Below are positions 55,502 through 64,000 of a stretch of 64,000 nt of DNA, piece by piece (positions within the stretch are counted from its first letter, which is position 1; the number at the start of each line of letters is the position of its first letter). The notes beneath the pieces were generated by a model. The model made no database searches. It was given only the letters and a program-made list of their open reading frames with translations, and had not been told where the DNA came from. Source of the DNA: Primula veris (Eukaryota; Streptophyta; Magnoliopsida; Ericales; Primulaceae). The stretch spans positions 36,132,702 to 36,196,701 of the forward strand of contig OY821743.1 of NCBI GenBank assembly GCA_963682055.1. Direction: 5' to 3'. The position numbers and the translations under genes are program-made.

Positions 55502-55888
55502 CGAGTCCAAATCTTCTATCCACTATTCTCTACCATCTTTCGTGCCCCATTGCTTATTTTCACTCAAATTTCAAATTTTCACAACTTATACTGCAACTTT
55601 ATAAATTTTTATATTATATTATATTCAAATTTTAAAATATTTGAACATAATATTATTTTAAACAATTTTTTTAATATTCAATGTTTAATTTACACTAATT
55701 TATACATTTATTCCAAAATAAATTTTGTGTGGATTTTTTTTTAAAAATAATTATTGGAATGTATTGATACATGTATTATAGTAATTGTACAATTTTTTTC
55801 AAGTTTTTTAGATTTTTTTTTTTTTTTTGATAAAATAAGCAAGTGGGCACGGAAAGGCTAGATAAATAGGGTAGAAGATTTGGACTCG
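55502..55888. mobile_element. MITE with GAGTCCAAATCTTC ends, copy 1
   Basis: The ends CGAGTCCAAATCTTC and GAAGATTTGGACTCG are exact inverted repeats. The interior is AT-rich. A second copy lies at 63281-63650. Confidence 0.8.
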
Positions 55889-56974
55889 ATAAGTAAGGAT
55901 GGATAACCAAAATTATTGCATGTAAATATATATAGTTTTTTTCATTAAAAAAGTGGGACATGTGAGTCAAATAACGGAAACGAGAAACGACTTTTTTTTA
56001 ATGTTAAAAACTATGATTAGCATTTTGGACCAAAATGAAGCAATCAGTCGACTACCTCGGGGGAAATTGACCTTTTCCATAATTTTGTCTATTAATGGGT
56101 CCGTTAGACAACAAAATTTTTTTAGTTAATTTTTGAATTTTAGATTTTTAAAATCTATGAGTGTTTGACATATCATATTATTCAGCTTTTGAAAATCTGA
56201 TTTTTAGACTGAAAAATCTAAAAATTCCATATTTTTAAAATATAGTTTTTCAGTGAATTATCAAAACAGATTTTTAAATTCTGATTTTTTACCAAACATA
56301 GTCAATATTGTTAATTGCATGATCGATCCGGGCTTACATTCAAACTAATGTGTCAAAAGAAAAACTATTTTTTTTAAGCTATTAAACGTACTTTTATCGG
56401 GTTTCAGATATACGTGAGACCGGATTCAATTCTTGTATGGGTGTGCTATTCGTATATAATGTGCTCCTACATGTTCCAAACTACATATATACAATTGCCA
56501 TATTCCAACGCAACTTTTTTAAATAATTTTTCACCTTATGCATAATTTAGAATATCAGGCCGAAACAAACAACATTTTGCAATGTTCCTAAAGTATATTT
56601 TATTTTGTAACAATTATACATTTCTTGTTTTTGCTTATAAGTTTTTTTTCTCTCAAGGTTGTTATACACATGATACGTTGTACATGACTCCAATTATGAG
56701 GAAGTATATAAATTTAGTCATAATCCTACATATATTTGATGTAATATCTTAAACAATTGCTCCAAAAATCAATCAATGAGGCACAAAAGTCATTTGCACC
56801 ATATGGTTACGTAATAGTATCGTGATGAAGCACTCAATATGTATCCCAATATTTTATTTCTTCCCTTTAATATACGCTAACTTAATACACTAATGTTATA
56901 GAGACAGATTGACTCAAACAGACTGATTACCAGACAGTCCTTTATGTAATTTTAGAATTTTTTTGACAACCAAC

Positions 56975-57300
56975 CAAAATAAAAATAAAATATCAAATAT
57001 AATATTTATGGAAGCTTAGTCGAGACTACCTTAAACTTAAATATTAATTAAAAATATTTAAAATTTTAATGATTTTAATATATTTTTTTGAATATTCAAC
57101 AAAATAAAACCTCAAATATAATATTTATGGAATCCTAGTTGAGACTAACATAAACTTAAATATTAATTAAAAATATTTAAAATTTTAATGATTTTAATAT
57201 ATATTATTTGACGATTCAATAAAATAAAAATTCAAATATAATATGATACAACCCTATTTGAGACTAGGCTAAACTTAAATATTAATTAAAAATATTAAAT
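56975..57300. repeat. Tandem repeat, unit about 124 bp, nearly three copies
   Basis: Each unit contains TCAAATATAATAT, a CTAGT.GAGACTA block, AAACTTAAATATTAATTAAA and TTTAATGATTTTAATATAT. Scattered pieces of the same unit occur at about 60320 (same strand) and about 61285-61330 (inverted). Confidence 0.85.
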
Positions 57301-57667
57301 ATATGGCCGAATAGCATAGTATTAAATTTCGGGGTGAAAATGAAATTCTAAATTTACATTAAAAACTGGTGTGTTGAGAGTCTGATTGAGTTTATTTGAC
57401 TTGTTAACATTATTGAACTTAACAATAAGTTGATTTAGCTCATATTCTCATAAAAAAGATGTTACATAATCCACAGGCACTGAATTGATCTTTTCTGATG
57501 GCTGAGTTGAACAAAAAAAAAAATGAAACACTTTACGTCTTTTTACTACTTTTAACTTTAGTAGCATTATTAAGAGAAGAGTAGGGGAACAATTATTTTG
57601 AGTATATTATAGTATTTTTATCATTTTTTTATTTATAAATTAGTAAAATCGACACTTATTTTGGAGC

Positions 57668-58631
57668 AATTAACAAAAACATACCATACCCCTATTATAT
57701 TAACAAAAACATACCCTAATAATTTAAATTATTAAAAACATATGTATATATAATTATTATTTCTCTAATTCTAATCAGACCATAATCTAACCTCTCTCTT
57801 TAATCTAACATCTCTCTCTAACCGCAACTCTCTCTCTCTAACCATACCCCTCTCTCTGACACAAGATAATCGCACTTATTTCTAATACGTGTTAATCACT
57901 CATCTCTCTCTCTCAAAATAACTAAAAACTCACAAAATATTCATATGCTAATTATAAAACGTCATACCCTAATTTTAAAATTTCATACCCTAAATGTTCT
58001 GGATCACAATCAAATATCTAAAAAAGAGTTCATACCCCAATTTCAAAACTTCATATCCTAATTTTAAAACTACATACCCTAATTTTAAAATTTCGTACCC
58101 TAATTTTAAAATTTTATACCCTACATATGGATTTCTCTCAATACTGTACATATGAATTCTCCTCTTTCAACTTGAAACTCACAAGGTTTACAATAGTATC
58201 AAAACTCAATAAATAGAAAACAATCTCACCAATTTCATATATTTTTCATATATTACGGGGTATCAACCAGTGTAATATTTGTGTATTACGTATGTATATA
58301 TCTGTATTTATATGTATATTGATGTATATATAATCTAGATAGTGTTCGATAGTCAGTGGCGAATTTTCGTGATGGATGAGGAGAGAGAGATAAAGTGAGA
58401 TATGAAAGAAAAATACATAGAAGAATGAAGGAGAGAGATAGTAAGATCAGAGAGATACAAAGAATAATTGGTGAGAGAGAGAAGAAAGGAGGAGAGAGAG
58501 AATAAGATGAGAGAGAGAGAAAGAAGAGAATAAACAATATTAAATTTGTTTGGTATGTTTTTGATAATGAAAAATTTTTGAATATATTTTTGTTAATTTA
58601 GTTTAAAAAGTATTATGTTTTGTTAATTTAT
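57668..58631. mobile_element. Non-autonomous element with AACAAAAACATACC inverted ends
   Basis: The left reads ATTAACAAAAACATACCATA and repeats AACAAAAACATACCCTAATA; the right reads GGTATGTTTTTGAT and TATGTTTTGTTAATTTA, the inverse. Inside are a CT-rich block (57790-57915), a 22-bp tandem repeat (57960-58125) and an AGAG-rich block (58375-58525). Its boundaries are approximate. Confidence 0.5.
57960..58125. repeat. Short tandem repeat, unit CATACCCTAATTTTAAAATTT
   Basis: About six copies of this unit of roughly 21-22 bp, one interrupted by a 50-bp spacer. Confidence 0.85.
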
Positions 58632-61140
58632 CATATACTCAAATGTTGCAATGAATAAATTCTAAAAATTGATGCTAATAATTGTTTAATTTAAATTATG
58701 TCTACATATGTAACTTTAAAATGCAACTAATTGAGGCTTCGCAAGCTAGATATATATGTATTTATGAGTTATGACAAAAGCATAACTCTTTTTATCTTCT
58801 TTTTGAGGTTTGCAAAAACAAAACACTTTGTTGTTAATTAGGGATCTAATTATACCTCTTAACCTCCACAACAAAACAACATGAAACAACTTATTAAAAA
58901 AAAGAAAATACAATCTCAAACTTCCAATTATTAAAATTTAAAGGACAATCACAAAAATAAATAAATTGATATTTGTTTATATAGTGATGTTCACCCAACA
59001 TCTGCTACATACTCGAGCTGTCATCCTTTATAATAACACATGATGATTAAAATAAGTACTAGTTATCTAAATATACTCATTTCGAAACTATTTAACAAAA
59101 AACATATATATGTGCCATGCATATTATTATATATTTCAGAAAAAGCATAGGTCGAATTAGATTTTAATAAAAATAACGATGTTAAATTATCCGTTATCTC
59201 CGCTCTCTCTTTTTCCATTTCCATCTCTCTCTGCTAACCATTTTCTTTACAAAAAGTTTGGCTATTTATTTTTTCCTTTTTTACGATCTCACACGATCTT
59301 ACTCTTATTGACTCGTACATAGATCTCATTTGATTGATACTAAAAATTCTATTCCTAAATAGCGGCCACAAACTTGATTAGTTCAAAATATATATAAAAA
59401 ATATTTTTTATTTTTTGCGTAATTGCTTTATTATGATATATTTTTATAACTTTTTTTCAATTTGGTTGGACTCTGGATGTTTTAACAAAAGTCCATCATT
59501 TTGTTTAAATAATTATTAACGTTTTTTTAGTTAACTCCTATAATATACTCCTTGAAATGTGAAACTCAATGAATCAAGTTTTTTTAAGCCTTGAGTAAAC
59601 ATCTTATTTTTATACAATTAATTCCTTGGTACCATTTTTGAAATAAAAGGGTTTTGAGTGGCAGTAACAAGGTTAGGGTTAGGCTAGGCATGCATGTGCT
59701 TTTATGCCTTATTTTGGGCTCTCTTTTAGACCTCTCTTTTATTATAGTGGGGATAATCCACTTTTCACTCTCATAAATCAACTTATCATGTTTATATTTT
59801 GTATTTTTTTGAAAAGATACAGAATATAAACAGGATAAGTTGATTTGCCAGAGTGAAAAGTGGTTTATATTTTGTATATATACTATAAAAAAAAAATACT
59901 TGCTTTTATGCATATCCTGGACTTCAAATTATCCCTCCTTTTGATGAGACAAGTCTGAAAAGAATAGTACTACAGTAATATCTTTGTTAGTAAAAAAACA
60001 TCGATACTTACAAAATCTTATTGGAATTGTTAATCAATTTAAGCAGATATTCTTTTTCTCATAGTCAAAACCTGTCAGTATTTAAGTACAACAAAACATT
60101 TACAAATTTATTTTATGAGTGTATATTTATAACACATATTATGTTTATGATATGGCCATCTTAATCAATATTATATTAAAAAATATATGGTTATATAATA
60201 TTTTTCAGTAACTAATTTATTTATTTTATTTTTAATAAATTATAATTTGATAAATTAAAAATAAATTGTATAATACATTAAAAACTCAAATAAAAATATA
60301 TAAATCTAGGGGGATCTATCCTAAACTTAAATATTAATCAAAATTTAATTTATTTTTTTTATCCATTTGACACATTTTTATAGAAACAGATTGTTAACCA
60401 GTCATATATGGTGACTAATTCCCTAATAATTCCCTTTATTTTCTATATAACCATACGAAACATCGGTCATCGCTAATCTGTCTGTTTAATTTTTTGTATG
60501 TGTATATAGTTGATTTTGATAGAACCCGTACACGGTACATCTAAATAATTAACAGCATACATATGAAGTTTTAACAGTACCTATACAGGAAAAACTATAA
60601 TAGAGTTTGAGAGAATACAAAGAATTTGATCCAACAACAAACAAAAGCTAAATATAGTATGAGAAATGATATACGCACAGAATGACTTATATGACATATG
60701 CACATAATGAATACGTGAAATGAAATAATATGTGATACGTAAATAGTCCTAGGGTACAGTTTAACTTTTTTCTTATTTAATTAGTCATTATGTACACTAT
60801 TTTGTGCATATATAGTATTACTCATATAGCATATTTTGAGCGAATATAAATTCGGGTTTATATTTTCGGATATATTCTTTTTATATATATATCCACAATT
60901 ATGAGTCACGACCCATCACTGACCTACCAAAGCATGCACTTTTATAGACAAAAAGGAGTTAAAAAAAATCATAATCTGCTTTTTGTTGGGCTTTGAGGAA
61001 TTTCAACCTTTTTTTTTCACTAACACCAATTATTCTTTAGATTTGATTCTTATCTTCAGCAGCTACTTTTTCATGAATGCGATTCACGATAAAAGTAAAC
61101 CCCGTACACTAGCCACGATTCTACTTACTTTCAAACAAAG
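58632..61140. other. Gene-free AT-rich stretch
   Basis: No gene is supported. It includes a short inverted repeat (59755-59870: CACTTTTCACTCTCATAAATCA region against its inverse) and a piece of the 124-bp repeat family at about 60320. Confidence 0.4.
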
Positions 61141-61159
61141 TACCACTAATATTTAGTTA

Positions 61160-61440
61160 GAGCTATCTGCTAAATACAGACGCTGTCTGCTTGATGCAGA
61201 CGGCGGCTGTAGTAGTGGGGTGGGGTAGAAGTCACGGCATATAATAAAAACTCAATCTACTAAAAACACAAAAAAAAAAAAAATATTTTTAATTAATATT
61301 TAAATTTAGGGTAGACTTAACTAGGGTTCCAATATATTTATTTGGGTTTTTAATAGGTTTAGTTTTTAGTACGTGGCGTGATTTGTACAATTACCGTCTG
61401 TATTAATTACAGACGGTCTGCATAGAGCATAAACCTGAGT
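61160..61440. repeat. CAGACGG-rich inverted-end element
   Basis: ACAGACG and CAGACGGC words at the left (about 61177-61203) face a perfect palindrome ACCGTCTGTA-TTAAT-TACAGACGGT at 61393-61417. The middle is AT-rich and includes a piece of the 124-bp repeat family. It is probably a small transposon. Confidence 0.45.
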
Positions 61441-63280
61441 GAGAACTATTATTATTTATCATCATGTTTTTTTTTATTGCCCTTAATTGAAAAGGCATTG
61501 CTGTGTAACAAAATCGAAGACCAGACCGAAGATGAAAAGTATTGAATTTAAACACCCAAACAACTAAAATCTCTATGTTTTTTTAATGATCTTGCTAGCT
61601 AGGCTATAGATTTACGATCCCGGAAGATTACCACATTACGTTCATTCCATACTTCATAGACCGTGCTCGCATGCAAGATGATACTGATCACAAACGAAAC
61701 GCTCACGGATTTGTCGTTACAATGCCCAATATGTCCCGGTTTTCCCCTACAAGTAGTCTGGACTTAATTAGCAAGTAGTATTTCCCTCCAAATGAGCGGA
61801 CTTATTCACATATAGATGTGAATATGTGATGCATCCAACAACTTGGTTTCTTTTTTCATTTTTGACTATGTTTTTTTTTTTTCATAAAAAAAATCAAGCT
61901 AAATATGCCTTAGAGTAAATATATATTGTGTTAAATATGCAAAAAACGAAAAAAAAAAAAAAAGAATTCTGTCTCTACGCTGTTACAACGAAGAGTGAGT
62001 AGCAAAAAGATGCAATTAATATTAGAATACCATAAATAATACGTTTATTGTGTATACCAAATTAAACTAACACATATTATTATTACTTATAGATCAGTAG
62101 ATCGAATTCATATTTGTAAAAGGAAAAGAGGGGGGAGGGGGGGGGGTTGCTATGATAAAAAAATCGTTCATTTCAGTGATTATGGTAATAATCTAATGTA
62201 ATTAAAAATGTTTTTAACATTTTATGGTAGTACAAAATAGAAGATATGGTTTAGTTAGTTTTAATTTTTACTGGAAGAGGCTTCAACTCTGTTGATTTTC
62301 CATTTATCAAATTCGTTTCTCCAATTATGCAGCACACTCACGGGTGCTACGATCATACGATGAATGAAGTTCTCAAGCCTAAATCAACACATCTCAGTAT
62401 CTCACGGCGGTATATAAGAAACAATATGATCATGATGAGACTAGAATCCGAGAACCGTGAATTAACGTCCTAATGTTTCATACTCTTTATATATATATAT
62501 TTAAATTGGTGGGATGACCCACTATTTTATTAATAATAATAACGAATAGTCGAAACGATCTTATTAAATAAAAAATCTGAAAAACAATTAAAAAAAAAAA
62601 ACTTTTAAGAACTAATACAAGTGCTACGGAAATAAATTAATTTTCAGATTTAGTTATCATAAATATATAACGTCATTGTTTATATTAATTGCAGCACAAC
62701 ATAATATTTATAAATTATATTAACTATATATAGTAGAATTAGTAATGTGTAAACATGCACCTCACAAACACACTTGGCATTTTCCTAATAGTTTTGCAGT
62801 CAAAAAAATTGTAGCATAAAGCACTATTTATTATAGGACTTACACAATGCCCAACTGTGATCGAATAATTTTGGCTGTTTTTTATATTTGTTTTTGTCAC
62901 CGTGAAATCACAAAAAAATCCAAATTACATACTCGATTGACTAGCTCAATTAACACATGAGAAATGTACAAGTGTCAATTTAATTGTAGTTTCAAGATGG
63001 CATCAGTATTTATTTTCGAAGTGACAAATTAATAGAGGGAAATCAAATTGCGTAATACAGCTTTATATTGTACTATATTAGAAGAAAAATATTTCATTAT
63101 TGTGTGAAATTGAATCTATGAAGATTCAGTAACAAAGTTTTTTCCATCTTTTAAGAACCAAAAGACAACAAGAGTAAACAAAATTGTTTAATTGGCATTA
63201 AGAACTTGACAGGTGGCAAATATATAGAAACTCTTCATATATTTTAGAATTTGCTTGGTAAATCGAAACCGTTTATTTCG
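61441..63280. other. Gene-free AT-rich stretch
   Basis: Nothing coding was seen. A G-homopolymer-rich run (GGGGGGAGGGGGGGGGG) is at about 62131-62147. Confidence 0.4.
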
Positions 63281-63650
63281 GATCCAAATCTTTTACCTAT
63301 ATTATCTATCATCTTTTATATATGTTTTCTTATTTTATCCTAATTTTTATTTAAAAAAAATTATACAATTACTATAATACATATATGCATTTCAATAATT
63401 ATTTTTAAAAGAAAATCCACACGTAATTTATTTTGAAATAAATATATAAATTAGTGTAAATTAAACATTACTTAAATCTTAGAAAAATTGTCTAAAATAA
63501 TATTATGTCCAAATATTTTAAAATTTGAATACAATATAATATAAAAGATTATAAATTTACGGAACAAGTTGTAAAAATTTAAAATTTAAGTGAAAATAAG
63601 GAAGAGAGCACGGAAGGGACGAGGAGAGAATATGAGTTGAAAGATTTGGA
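63281..63650. mobile_element. MITE with GGATCCAAATCTTT ends, copy 2
   Basis: It reads like the 55.5-kb MITE in the opposite orientation: TTCAATAATTATTTTTAAAA, AAATCCACAC, AATTAGTGTAAATTAAACAT and AATATTATGTCCAAATATTT match the inverse of copy 1 in order. The ends are GATCCAAATC and AAGATTTGGA. Confidence 0.8.
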
Positions 63651-64000
63651 ATTTTTTTGCCGGTCTTAATTAATGTAGTAACACGTTTTTTTTAAAGTTA
63701 AGTTCAGTGAAAATGAAAGTAACTTGTAATTATACATGTAATTTTCGAGGTACTTAGTACTTACTCTGTGTAGTAAGGTTTTGTGAATATTTTTATCATA
63801 AGATTAGTATATTACAGTGTCCTTCCCTAAATAACTGTTTATCATAGGGGAAAAGCTTGTAGCTTTTGTTTTCAAATGTTAAATATGGTAAATTATTAAT
63901 ATTGTTTTCGTTAATTATGTTTATTGAAGATATAATTTAGTTTATTTTGTAAATAACATAATGATTTGATAGTGTCGGATTATAAATGTAACCTGTGTTT

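Noticed and set aside
59584..59913. 109-codon minus-strand ORF
   Set aside because: No family feature, it overlaps a short inverted repeat, and AT-rich DNA of this size yields such frames by chance.

Overview
The window is nuclear DNA of a flowering plant, almost certainly a eudicot. The evidence is AT-rich intergenic DNA, short coding exons split by AT-rich GT-AG introns, typical plant gene families (group C MAP kinase, group S1 bZIP with a sucrose-control uORF, HflX GTPase, cytokinin dehydrogenase) and plant repeats (Ty1/copia, a Cassandra TRIM, Stowaway-like and hAT-like MITEs). The species cannot be named from the sequence. Exon boundaries below come from reading splice sites and checking frame by hand; no alignment was run.

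Layout. 1-2.1 kb: a decayed tandem array with a unit of about 150-190 bp. 3.0-5.6 kb (+): a complete three-exon group C MAP kinase. 6-8.6 kb: MITEs and an LTR-like remnant. 8.6-16.3 kb: a Ty1/copia element with an intact gag-pol frame on the minus strand. Its 5' LTR is replaced by an 809-bp palindrome made of two inverted U5 ends, and 5-bp duplications flank the whole structure. 16.3-23.2 kb: gene-free, with an hAT MITE and fold-back elements. 23.5-24.4 kb (+): an intronless bZIP with upstream ORFs including the sucrose-control peptide. 24.8-26.9 kb: broken copies of the bZIP 3' end and of HflX exon 2. 27.9-34.1 kb (-): HflX GTPase, 13 coding exons, 541 codons. 34.6-37.9 kb: LINE ORF1 remnant, a truncated PHD-type zinc-finger fragment, an orphan membrane-protein ORF and short tandem repeats. 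40.1-46.6 kb (-): cytokinin dehydrogenase, six coding exons, 525 codons. 47.5-48.3 kb: an hAT MITE nested in a Stowaway-like MITE. 49.2-50.8 kb: a LINE RNase H remnant split by a complete Cassandra TRIM. 50.9-64 kb: no gene seen, only AT-rich DNA, MITEs and tandem repeats.

The four real genes are independent loci (kinase signalling, sugar-regulated transcription, organellar ribosome-associated GTPase, cytokinin breakdown), and nothing suggests they form a cluster. The most unusual item is the copia element with two U5 ends: its flanking duplication implies that integrase inserted an aberrant cDNA whose two termini were both U5. Next in interest are the bZIP uORF system, the local gene-fragment duplications, and the Cassandra insertion whose removal restores the LINE reading frame.
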